NCBI GenBank assembly: GCA_046348545.1
Contig: JAXMEB010000002.1
Location: forward strand, 558,001-622,000
Direction: 5' to 3'
DNA length: 64,000 nucleotides
Origin: JAXMEB01 sp046348545
Lineage (GTDB): Bacteria > Pseudomonadota > Gammaproteobacteria > Berkiellales > Berkiellaceae
The notes under the pieces were generated by a model. It saw only the letters and a list, made by a program, of their open reading frames with translations. It made no database searches and had not been told where the DNA came from. The translations under genes and the position numbers were made by a program. Positions 28,642 to 36,598 of the stretch are shown piece by piece. Numbering within the stretch: position 1 is the stretch's first letter; every line of letters starts with the position of its first letter.

Positions 28642-28847
28642 CATATTTGAGTAATTATAATAACTTATCTAATTTAATATCTAACACATGTTGACATATG
28701 TTGGTAGGGTTTACTTAGCATGTACACTTTACCAGCTTTTGACTTTTTACTCTAGTTGCTGGGACCTCAACGGCCATAATTGGGTGACAGCTGTCTCTAA
28801 GCCAGAAATATATATATAATTGATGCTCGGTTAGATAGAGAACAATT

Positions 28848-29786
28848 ATGTCAAATCAGAGCCCGACCCCACCCACCGTAAAGCAAGTTTGTATTACAGA
28901 GGCAGCCGCGGGGCAGCGTATTGATAATTACTTGCTTCGGTACTTAAAAGGTGTACCTAAACCTTATATATACAAGATTATTCGTCAAGGGCAAGTTAGG
29001 GTAAATAAAAAAAGGATAGATGTTCATTACAAGCTGATTTTGAACGATGAGGTTCGAATCCCTCCTGTTTGGGTGGCCGATCCCAATGAGGCTATCATTC
29101 CCACAGCTCAGCATGAGAGTACTTTAGATAACTCTGTTTTGTTTGAAAATGAAGACTTGATGGTTATCAATAAGCCAGCAGGTTGGGCCGTTCATGGCGG
29201 GAGCGGGGTTTCTTTAGGGATTATCGAAGCGTTCCGCCAGTTGAAACAACCTAAATTCTTAGAGTTGGTTCATCGAATCGATAAAGGCACCTCAGGCTGT
29301 TTAATGTTGGCTAAAAATCGTTCTACGTTGTTAGATCTTCAGCGACAACTTAAAGATGGCTTGATGCGTAAGAGTTATCTGACGATAGTGCAAGGTAGTT
29401 GGCTGAATCAGAAAAAAGTAACTGCGCCACTTTTAAAAACACTTTTGAAGTCAGGAGATCGTTGGGTGAGGGTGGACCCGGCTGGTAAACATGCTGAAAC
29501 CCATTTTAAAGTCTTGACTCGACTGAAGGGCGTCACCTTATTAGAGGCAAGTCCCATTACAGGCCGTACTCATCAAATTAGGGTGCACGCCGCCTATTTG
29601 GGATGTCCCATCGTCGGTGATGAAAAATATGGTGATAGAACATTCAATCGTGAAATGACTCGCTTGGGTGTAAAGGGTTTATGTTTGCATGCCAACCGCT
29701 TAGAATTTAACCTACCAGGGCAAGGTAAGCGGGTGGTCTTTGAAGCACCGAATAAGTTGCCTCTCAAACTATTTTCAGAACTGTAA
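28848..29786 (+). CDS. rluC: 23S rRNA pseudouridine synthase RluC
   Basis: It isomerises specific uridines of 23S rRNA to pseudouridine. The 312 residues contain an N-terminal S4 RNA-binding domain (RIDNYLLRYLKGVPKPYIYKI region) and the catalytic motif HRIDKGTSGCLML with the active-site Asp near residue 144. A TGRTHQIRVHAAYLGCPIVGDEKYG block follows (only partly quoted here as motif order). AGAGAA precedes the ATG and TATAAT occurs at 28815-28820. Divergence from rne is a common gammaproteobacterial arrangement. RluD or RluA type is less likely given the neighbours. Confidence 0.92.
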   Translation: MSNQSPTPPTVKQVCITEAAAGQRIDNYLLRYLKGVPKPYIYKIIRQGQVRVNKKRIDVHYKLILNDEVRIPPVWVADPNEAIIPTAQHESTLDNSVLFENEDLMVINKPAGWAVHGGSGVSLGIIEAFRQLKQPKFLELVHRIDKGTSGCLMLAKNRSTLLDLQRQLKDGLMRKSYLTIVQGSWLNQKKVTAPLLKTLLKSGDRWVRVDPAGKHAETHFKVLTRLKGVTLLEASPITGRTHQIRVHAAYLGCPIVGDEKYGDRTFNREMTRLGVKGLCLHANRLEFNLPGQGKRVVFEAPNKLPLKLFSEL

Positions 29787-29795
29787 GGAACTCTC

Positions 29796-30740
29796 ATGCA
29801 AACAAGTGAAAGCGTTTCACCGACCTGGGAGCGTGATGTCATTGAAAAGACGCTCATGGCTGCCTACATCGAACAGAGACGTCGTCGCCGTTGGGGGATT
29901 TTTTTTAAATCTCTGGTCATTGGAATAATCATTTTATCTTTGTTCTCGCTATGGCCAGAATCTAAACAGGCTGTAGTGCATCAATCGCATACGGCATTGA
30001 TAGAGATCAAGGGCGGCATTTTTGAAGGAGAAGAGGCGAATGCTGATTCAATTGCATCAGCACTTCGTCAAGCCTTTGAAGAAGGGCAGGCTAAAGCCGT
30101 TCTCTTAAGAATTAATAGCCCTGGTGGCAGTCCAGTTCAAGCTGCTTATATTTTCGATGAGATCATGCGCTTGAAAGCGCTTCATCCTGATAAGAAAGTC
30201 TATGCGGTTATCACAGATATTGGTGCTTCAGCAGCTTATTATATTGCAGCTGCTGCCGATGAGATCTATGCAAACGGTTCAAGTTTGGTTGGATCAATAG
30301 GTGTTATAATGCCAGTTTTTGGTTTTGTGGATGTGATGCAGAAAGTTGGCGTTGAGCAGCGTACTGTCTTTTCTGGTGATAATAAACTCTTTTTAGACCC
30401 ATTTTCTCCAGTCAATGAAAAGCAGAACGCGCTGGCACATGAGATGCTTAGAAATGTCCATGATCAATTTATTCAAGCGGTTAAAAAAGGACGTGGTGAT
30501 AGGCTACAAAATGATCCACAAATCTTTTCAGGGCTCGCATGGACAGGTGAGCAAGCTTTAAAATTAGGCCTCATTGATGGTTTAGGGAGTGCCGGATTTG
30601 TTGCTAGAGAAGTGATTCAAGAAGAAAATATTCTTGACTATACGGTTCCACAAAATCTGATGGAGCGTGTGTTGTCTCGATTTGCCTCTTCATTTGCGCA
30701 TCAACTGCGCAGCCAATCCATGATGCAAGAAATGCGTTAA
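29796..30740 (+). CDS. sppA: signal peptide peptidase SppA, S49 family
   Basis: A membrane protease that degrades cleaved signal peptides. The 314-residue short form has a cytoplasmic N-terminus, one membrane helix (about 38-55, FKSLVIGIIILSLFSLW) and a periplasmic S49 domain. LRINSPGGSPVQA, the nucleophile Ser in IGASAAYYIAAAADEIYA and the candidate Lys in SGDNKLFLDPF are visible. It begins nine bases after rluC and is followed by a strong terminator, so the two form a short operon. Confidence 0.92.
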   Translation: MQTSESVSPTWERDVIEKTLMAAYIEQRRRRRWGIFFKSLVIGIIILSLFSLWPESKQAVVHQSHTALIEIKGGIFEGEEANADSIASALRQAFEEGQAKAVLLRINSPGGSPVQAAYIFDEIMRLKALHPDKKVYAVITDIGASAAYYIAAAADEIYANGSSLVGSIGVIMPVFGFVDVMQKVGVEQRTVFSGDNKLFLDPFSPVNEKQNALAHEMLRNVHDQFIQAVKKGRGDRLQNDPQIFSGLAWTGEQALKLGLIDGLGSAGFVAREVIQEENILDYTVPQNLMERVLSRFASSFAHQLRSQSMMQEMR

Positions 30741-30751
30741 TCGGAGTTCAG

Positions 30752-30787
30752 AGTACCTACCAGCTCTTGAGTGGTAGGTACTTTTTC
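30752..30787 (+). terminator. intrinsic terminator after sppA
   Basis: A perfect 10-bp stem AGTACCTACC / GGTAGGTACT with an 11-base loop is followed by TTTT and a pyrimidine-rich stretch. It ends the rluC-sppA unit and also separates it from the convergent small peptide genes. Confidence 0.9.
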
Positions 30788-30789
30788 TT

Positions 30790-31080
30790 TCAAACCACTG
30801 TCACTCGAAGATTTTCAAAGTCCATCATATAAGAAGGTCCGGTTCGGTCTCCAACCTTATCTCCAGGAAAATTTCGTTCTTCAGTTATTTGTCTGTTGAA
30901 GCAATGTGCTTCTAGTCCATCTAATGTTTGATCTAGATCGTTTAATCCAGTAGCTGGATGATTTGAAATATAATCTAAGACACAATCAGTCGAGAATCCG
31001 TATATTGTCCAAACAGAAGTTGCTTCTAGATTGACCCCACCAGATATTTGTTCAATCTCAAAATTGTTTAATAAATCCAT
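30790..31080 (-). CDS. small peptide with double-glycine leader
   Basis: A 96-residue product. Its first 15 residues, MDLLNNFEIEQISGG, match double-glycine leaders, which are removed by C39-peptidase ABC transporters during export of bacteriocins and related peptides. The mature part would be about 81 residues, acidic, with two Cys (STDCVLDYIS, AHCFNRQ) and no long hydrophobic stretch. AGGAG lies upstream of the ATG. It follows the next peptide gene by nine bases, so both are probably co-transcribed. No transporter, immunity gene or modifying enzyme is adjacent, so bacteriocin activity is unproven. Confidence 0.7.
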   Translation of the reverse strand: MDLLNNFEIEQISGGVNLEATSVWTIYGFSTDCVLDYISNHPATGLNDLDQTLDGLEAHCFNRQITEERNFPGDKVGDRTGPSYMMDFENLRVTVV

Positions 31081-31089
31081 AGAGCTCTC

Positions 31090-31320
31090 CTAAATTTCTG
31101 ATATAGAGATGACTTTGCCTTCAAAAACACTGTTCATAAAACTTATTTGCTCATTAATAGAGCAGATATCTTGTGTAAGATATGGCTTGTTTTTTGACAC
31201 GCTAAGGTATTCTGATAAGCATGCTTCAGACAGCTCATCGTTGATCAGCTTGCTTTTGATCTCTATGTCAATTTTTCCGCCCGATACGCAATTAACACTA
31301 GTTGGGTGTAATAATTTCAT
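31090..31320 (-). CDS. small peptide with double-glycine leader
   Basis: A 76-residue product with a 15-residue leader MKLLHPTSVNCVSGG ending in Gly-Gly. The leader is less canonical than its neighbour's: the Glu/Leu positions are Pro and Ser. The mature part (KIDIEIKSKLINDELSEACL onward) has two Cys and is charged. GAGAGGG precedes the ATG, a good ribosome site. It is the first gene of a two-peptide unit reading away from the FHA gene, whose start is 138 bases to the right. The pair may be a two-component secreted peptide; that is inference. Confidence 0.65.
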   Translation of the reverse strand: MKLLHPTSVNCVSGGKIDIEIKSKLINDELSEACLSEYLSVSKNKPYLTQDICSINEQISFMNSVFEGKVISISEI

Positions 31321-31458
31321 CTAATCCCTCTCAAAAATTAATTGAATGGAAGATTAGATAGATTTGAAATTAAGATGTCAACTTAAAGATAGGGCTTGTC
31401 GTAAACTTTAAATCAGCTACAATCGCGATTTCATTTTTTGCATATCAAGGAAGTTGTG

Positions 31459-34400
31459 ATGAGGCGAGGGTTGCTGCTATTGGGTTGCTGCGTTGTTTCG
31501 GTCGTGAGAGCAGAGCCTGGGATAGTAGCGGATATGAGTGCGCCGAGTATACAACAACCGGATATTTTTGAGACACGACAGGGCGTTCCACAGATAGACA
31601 TTCAAACTCCGAGTCCAGCGGGGGTTTCAAGAAATACGTACGTTCAATTTGACATTGAGCAACGCGGTGCAATTTTAAACAATTCTGCTATCAACACGCA
31701 CACACAATTATCAGGTGAGATTGCGGGTAATCCGCATTTGTCGGGTGGTTCTGCGCGAGTGATATTGAATGAGGTCAATAGTTCTAAAGCGAGTGAATTG
31801 CGCGGGATGTTAGAAGTTGCGGGTAGTCGGGCGGATGTGGTGATAGCGAATCCATCTGGGATTATTTGCAATGGTTGTGGTGTGATTAATGCGCATCAGA
31901 TGACGTATACAACGGGTCGACCACAGTTTGATGAAGTGGGTCATATTCGCGGCTATGGCGTTAAAGAGGGATTGGTCGACGTTGGTGAGCAAGGGATTGA
32001 TGCGCGAGATTCGGATTATACGACCATTATTTCGCGCGCGGTTGAGATTAATGGTGTGATACATGCGAAAGACATTTACGCAAAGATTGGGGCGACGGAA
32101 GATGCGATAGGACCTGCGCCGAAAGTGGCCATCGACGTGAAATCGCTGGGTGGGATGTATGCGAATGAAATATTTTTGGTGGGCACTGAAGCGGGCGTTG
32201 GTGTACGGAATGCAGGCGAGATAGGAGCAGGCCCTGGGGGATTTGTTATCACAGTGGATGGTCGAATTGAGAATAAGGGTTCGATTCAGTCTGCTGGAGA
32301 AGCGGTGGTTGCGGCTCGAGACATTTACAACGCAGATGGGGCTGTGCTGGACAGTAAGAAGCAAATGATTTTATCGGGTCCATTGGATGAGTTGGGTCAT
32401 ATTACGGGTCGAGCTGAGCGTGTTTTGAATGAAAGCGGCGACATTAAATCGGGCGAACGTTTAAAGATATCGGCAGAAGTGTTGGAGAATCGAGATATTC
32501 ACTTTGAAACGAAAGTGGTGTCCTTGCCGACTGAGACAGGGGTGCGTTATTACGTTGAAGGGGATAGCACGGCATACGACAAAATGCCTGCACATTTTTT
32601 GCCGGGGCGAGCGAGGACGCAGCGAGCGTTCGCGAAGCATGTGACGGAAACGGCGATAGCCGAGTCGAAGCCAGCTAAATTTTTATCAGACGGTGAGATG
32701 TGGTTTGACTTGGGTCGTTTAGTCAATGATAAGGGGCAGGTGGTTTCAGCGGGCCCGATGATGGGAAGCATTGGAAGCTTGGCGAGCACTGAGGTGAAAG
32801 GCGAGCGAGTTGAGCACAGTAACCTCAATACCTTTACGATAGATAGAAATGAAAAGAGGCGGCATTGGGACCCTGAAGATTATGTTGCGAAGACGACCTT
32901 CACTTTACCCACTTCTTACATCAGTTCAAATGGCAAAGTAGTGGGTCCTGCGTTGATATCGAGTGGCGGGGCGAGTCATTTAACGGTAGCGGGTGATGTT
33001 CATAATCAAGGGACTTGGGTTGTTGATGAGCTGACGCTGAGAGCGAATGGGATATTAAACGAGTCGGGTGTGATGGATGGTCGTCGATTAGATTTATCGG
33101 TGGCTGAAGACTTTAAGGTATTGGGCGGGCAGCTAACGGGTGGCGAATTATTAAAAGTGTTTGCAGGTCGCGATGTGTTGGTGAGTTCCCAACTAAGTAC
33201 CTCGACCTATGCGACGGGTCAAACAACAAATCTTGCGGACGTCGCTAGCCTTTCGGTAGGAAATGGCAGTTTACAGCTCGAAGCTGGAAGGGACGCGATA
33301 TTCAAGGGGGCTCAAGTGATGCAGGCTGGGGCGGGCACTCTTGATGTAAAAGGCCGAGATATTTGTTTAGAAACCTTACAGATATCAAATGACCAGAGTC
33401 TAGATTACGAAGATGGCCATACACGTTCAGCGCATTATGCCGAGGATATTGGTAATGCATTTTCGAGTGAAGGGGATGCGAACTTTAAGGCAGAAGGCGC
33501 TTTTCTGTTAAAAGCATCGAGCATTGATTCGGATAATGACCTTAATATCACTGCAAAGACAGCACAGGTGGTTTCAGGCAAGGTGGTATCCAGCTTTGAT
33601 GAACATCGAGAGACCCAACATAGAAATCTGTTTAACAAGACCAAAACGAAGACAGACGAGCAGGGTTATGGTTCTGATGCGATTCAGAGTGAGCTAGGGG
33701 CTAAGCGAATTAGGATGGATATTGCTGAGGATGCGCGTTTTGAGGGTGCAAAGGTGCATGCTGAAGAGCGTATTCAAGTCAAGGCGGAGAATTTGTATGT
33801 TGGGACGACGCAGAATGAATATGAATACCGTAAATCAGTTCAGAGCCAAGAAAGCGGGGTGATGGGAACAGGTCGTGGTGTGATGGTTGGGGAAGAGCGC
33901 ATCAACGATAATTACGAGCGAGCCATCACGACGCAAGTAGGGAGTACGTTTACGACGGATAATGGGAATATTGATTTTCTGGTAAATAATCACTACAGCC
34001 AAGAGGGTAGTCATCTATCAGCGCCGAATGGGACGACACGGATTGAGGCGGCTTCAGAATCGATTATCTCAGCGACCGATAGTGATAGAGAACTTCATCA
34101 TCATCAGGTGAGGCGCAGCGGGGTGATGTTGGGGGCAACGAGTCCGGCTTATGATGCAGCGCGCAGTATGGATGAATCTTTCAAAAACCTGAAAACCGTA
34201 GACAACGATGGTTTGAAAGTATTAGCGGGCATGAATATTGCGACGCAGGTTGCTAACCTGAATGAAATGGCGCAAGGGATTCAGACGGCTTGGAAAACAG
34301 ACGGTGAGATGCCGTTGGATTCAGTGGTAAAAGGGACGGCAAACATTGGGGTTCAGATGTTTGAAGATTGGCGGGAAGTGGGAATCACCAAAGCCGTTCT

Positions 34401-35340
34401 ACCGGTTATAGAGACGCATCGATTTGAGTTAGTGCTTCAGGGTAAAGGAAAAGACTCAGATGCGGTGATGACGGGGGTGCAGCTTAAGGCTAAAGAAGCA
34501 GATTTCGATATTGAAGGCGATTTGCATTTGAATGCGGCCACGAATGAACGCACGGAAGTAGCTTTGCATCGCAGCGAGATGGTTTCGTTGGGTGCATCCG
34601 TCGGATTACAGGGTAAGGTGAGCATCACCGGGCAAGGTTCTCAGCAGCGAACCGATGTGAATTCAGTGGACCTGACACACACCTCAACGCATTTTGATAT
34701 CGGGGCTTTTAATCTGAAAGCCGGCGGTGATGTCACGTTAAACGGTGCGTTAGTCGATGCTAAACACCTTCAAGCGAAGATTGGTGGTGATTTAGAGGTG
34801 ACGAGCTTACAAGACCGAAGCACGTATACGAGTCAAGACAAGCAACTGCAATTTAGTTTTTCCATCCCCATTGAAGCGGGCGTAGCTAAAGCGAATGCAG
34901 CGAAGAATCAAAATACGCTCGATTACCATCAAAACACCGTCACCGAGCAGAGTGGATTTCAAATTGGGGAAGAGGGTTCTCATGTTGAAGTTCAAGGGCA
35001 TACGATTTTCACAGGCGCTATCTTTGATGTCGCGTTATCAGCCATTAGCGCGGGATTACATTATTTCAGTACGGGTACTTTAAGCACGCAAGATATTCAA
35101 AACGAAGCCTCTGCTCATGCGAGCGCCAAAGGCTTTAGTCTAAGCGAAGATATGGTCACCCAAGGTGCTTATGGCACCACCAAAGCCCTTGCTAAGAATA
35201 CCCTGCTCAACGCCAATCTCTCTGAGAGCGACCAATCCCTCACTCGCACCGCCCTGAGTGAAGGGGAATATTACATCACCAATGAAGCTGAGCAACTGGG
35301 CGTACGGGCCAAACCGCAGAGCAAACTATTGAGAACTTGA
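31459..35340 (+). CDS. filamentous haemagglutinin-type TpsA exoprotein, N-terminal part (frameshifted)
   Basis: A two-partner-secretion exoprotein that would be exported through a TpsB barrel and displayed on the cell surface. A signal peptide (MRRGLLLLGCCVVSVVRA) precedes the TPS domain (about 20-220), with ANPSGIICNGCGVINA at 130-145. Long FHA-type beta-helix repeats follow (QLEAGRDAIFKGAQV, VKAENLYVGTTQNEY). The ATG at 31459 has AAGGAAG upstream. The frame ends at 35340 only because one base is missing near 35300. The parallel copy reads CTGGAGCG where this has CTGGGCG, and restoring it extends the protein to 36263, about 1600 residues. No tpsB gene lies in the window. Confidence 0.9.
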   Translation: MRRGLLLLGCCVVSVVRAEPGIVADMSAPSIQQPDIFETRQGVPQIDIQTPSPAGVSRNTYVQFDIEQRGAILNNSAINTHTQLSGEIAGNPHLSGGSARVILNEVNSSKASELRGMLEVAGSRADVVIANPSGIICNGCGVINAHQMTYTTGRPQFDEVGHIRGYGVKEGLVDVGEQGIDARDSDYTTIISRAVEINGVIHAKDIYAKIGATEDAIGPAPKVAIDVKSLGGMYANEIFLVGTEAGVGVRNAGEIGAGPGGFVITVDGRIENKGSIQSAGEAVVAARDIYNADGAVLDSKKQMILSGPLDELGHITGRAERVLNESGDIKSGERLKISAEVLENRDIHFETKVVSLPTETGVRYYVEGDSTAYDKMPAHFLPGRARTQRAFAKHVTETAIAESKPAKFLSDGEMWFDLGRLVNDKGQVVSAGPMMGSIGSLASTEVKGERVEHSNLNTFTIDRNEKRRHWDPEDYVAKTTFTLPTSYISSNGKVVGPALISSGGASHLTVAGDVHNQGTWVVDELTLRANGILNESGVMDGRRLDLSVAEDFKVLGGQLTGGELLKVFAGRDVLVSSQLSTSTYATGQTTNLADVASLSVGNGSLQLEAGRDAIFKGAQVMQAGAGTLDVKGRDICLETLQISNDQSLDYEDGHTRSAHYAEDIGNAFSSEGDANFKAEGAFLLKASSIDSDNDLNITAKTAQVVSGKVVSSFDEHRETQHRNLFNKTKTKTDEQGYGSDAIQSELGAKRIRMDIAEDARFEGAKVHAEERIQVKAENLYVGTTQNEYEYRKSVQSQESGVMGTGRGVMVGEERINDNYERAITTQVGSTFTTDNGNIDFLVNNHYSQEGSHLSAPNGTTRIEAASESIISATDSDRELHHHQVRRSGVMLGATSPAYDAARSMDESFKNLKTVDNDGLKVLAGMNIATQVANLNEMAQGIQTAWKTDGEMPLDSVVKGTANIGVQMFEDWREVGITKAVLPVIETHRFELVLQGKGKDSDAVMTGVQLKAKEADFDIEGDLHLNAATNERTEVALHRSEMVSLGASVGLQGKVSITGQGSQQRTDVNSVDLTHTSTHFDIGAFNLKAGGDVTLNGALVDAKHLQAKIGGDLEVTSLQDRSTYTSQDKQLQFSFSIPIEAGVAKANAAKNQNTLDYHQNTVTEQSGFQIGEEGSHVEVQGHTIFTGAIFDVALSAISAGLHYFSTGTLSTQDIQNEASAHASAKGFSLSEDMVTQGAYGTTKALAKNTLLNANLSESDQSLTRTALSEGEYYITNEAEQLGVRAKPQSKLLRT
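33853..33864 (+). repeat. 12-bp direct repeat AGCGGGGTGATG, first copy
   Basis: The same 12 bases recur at 34117-34128, exactly 264 bases later. Both partial FHA copies downstream (near 36680 and 39297) are joined at this sequence and lack the 264 bases between, which points to deletion by slippage or recombination. Confidence 0.8.
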
Positions 35341-36263
35341 ATCACGATATCAGCAATGCGCACACTCCGCTCAAATCACTCAATCCCAGCCAACTTGCAG
35401 AGGAAACCAAAGCCATGCAAGCTATCAAACAAGATGCCTACGACAACGTTACCTATCATGCCGATGGGGCGTATGAGGTCATTCACAAAAGCGGTATTCA
35501 TGAAGTCTTTGCGGGTGAAGGAGGGGTTGCTTTGCATACTAAAATCTCCTCAGAAGATGAGATGAATTTAGCAGCAGATGGTAAACTGCATCTTGCATTC
35601 AATGGGATTAACAATGATATTGATGCGGCAGCAAAGTATGCATTGCAGCACAGCACAGCGGAAGGTGGCCCTCAATATTTTGTTCATTTCGAAAATGCCA
35701 AAACCACTATCGGAGAGTTAATGGTTGCAGCGTATCAGAAGTTTTTCGAAAATAGCTTCTTTGGGATGACGGCTTCATCTAAAAAGCTAGATCAATTCAT
35801 GGATACCCATGGTCAGGAAGGACTTCATCTCGATGCACACAGTCGAGGTGGTATGACGGTGGGTAATGCGCTTGAGCAACGGGTCAAAGATCCAGAGAAC
35901 AAAGGTAGCTTAAGTGGCACGACCATATCATTCTATGGTCCAGCCTATAATGCAGAAAAAGCAGATAAGCTTCTAGCTCAGCTGCAAGACCGTTATACCA
36001 TCGAAGATGCAGGCACTAAGGAACAAATGAAGCTTAAACTCGAAAATCACTTTGCTGACCCCGTCGGTACTTGGATTGGCGGCAATCCTGCAACAGGGGG
36101 TGCATTGCCAGAAGGGATGAGTGTTGGGAAGGCTAGAGTTGAGGCATTGTATGGTGATACCACAGTTCATAACTGTTATGGCAAGCCATCGCGAGAAGCA
36201 TGTGAGAAATTTCGAGAAAATAGAGAAGACCGATTTCCGTCAAAGCTAATTGGATTAGATTAA
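35337..36263 (+). CDS. filamentous haemagglutinin C-terminal part, lipase-like domain with variable tail
   Basis: This is the continuation of the preceding gene after the one-base frameshift; it has no start of its own (TTG is an internal Leu in the parallel copy). It carries LDAHSRGGMTVGNAL, resembling the AHSxGG nucleophile elbow of some lipases (Ser169 in this fragment), then FADPVGTWIGG (Asp241) and TTVHNCYG (His278). Together these are a plausible catalytic set. The first 262 residues are nearly identical to the copy ending at 41241. After MSVG the tail differs (here VEALYGDTTVHNCYGKPSRE onward). The lipoprotein gene starts within the last bases (TAATG). Lipase activity is my inference. 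Confidence 0.75.
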   Translation: MNHDISNAHTPLKSLNPSQLAEETKAMQAIKQDAYDNVTYHADGAYEVIHKSGIHEVFAGEGGVALHTKISSEDEMNLAADGKLHLAFNGINNDIDAAAKYALQHSTAEGGPQYFVHFENAKTTIGELMVAAYQKFFENSFFGMTASSKKLDQFMDTHGQEGLHLDAHSRGGMTVGNALEQRVKDPENKGSLSGTTISFYGPAYNAEKADKLLAQLQDRYTIEDAGTKEQMKLKLENHFADPVGTWIGGNPATGGALPEGMSVGKARVEALYGDTTVHNCYGKPSREACEKFRENREDRFPSKLIGLD

Positions 36264-36598
36264 TGAAGAAGACGATTTTGTTTTGTTTTTTATTTTCTTT
36301 CGTTGTTTGTTGTCAAAATTCATTTAAGCCTCCACCATACGCATTTGAAAATTGGACGAGGGATAAAACCACAGTTGAAGATACAAAAAAGATTATGAAA
36401 ATTTGCAGATACCCCAATATTGCTGGTGAAGGATTTAAAACTCCTCAAAATGAAATCGCGCTAATGCATCTTTGTATGGAGGATCATGGTTTTAAATATA
36501 CGGGTCGTTTTGGCACGTACTGCCATCAATATCCCAACCTCCCTGCCTGCGTCGAAGCGAGGGAAGAGGCTGCTAAGAAATCAAACAAAGGGAATTGA
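36263..36598 (+). CDS. Cys-rich lipoprotein, FHA-associated family, copy 1
   Basis: A 111-residue protein with a lipoprotein signal (MKKTILFCFLFSFVVCC). The mature part has the family pattern seen four times in this window: PPPYAFENW, KKIMKICRYP, LMHLCMEDHGFKYTGRFGTYC and YPNLPACVEAREE. Cys positions after the lipid Cys are conserved, suggesting disulfides outside the cytoplasm. Its start overlaps the FHA stop, so it should be made together with the exoprotein. By analogy with lipoprotein immunity proteins of secreted lipases it may protect the producer; that is inference. Its 3' end is nearly identical to copy 2 and runs directly into an FHA fragment. Confidence 0.75.
   Translation: MKKTILFCFLFSFVVCCQNSFKPPPYAFENWTRDKTTVEDTKKIMKICRYPNIAGEGFKTPQNEIALMHLCMEDHGFKYTGRFGTYCHQYPNLPACVEAREEAAKKSNKGN

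Noticed and set aside
28691..28720. TTGACA at 28691 as the rluC -35 box
   Set aside because: No suitable -10 hexamer lies 16-18 bases downstream, and the TATAAT at 28815 is too far away.
29046..29068. GAGGTTCGAATCCCTCC, resembling a tRNA T-arm
   Set aside because: It lies inside rluC in a conserved reading frame, and no acceptor, D or anticodon arm can be folded around it.
31810..32364. 184-codon open frame on the reverse strand within the FHA gene
   Set aside because: It is antisense to the conserved TPS region, has no family features and reflects codon bias of the forward gene.
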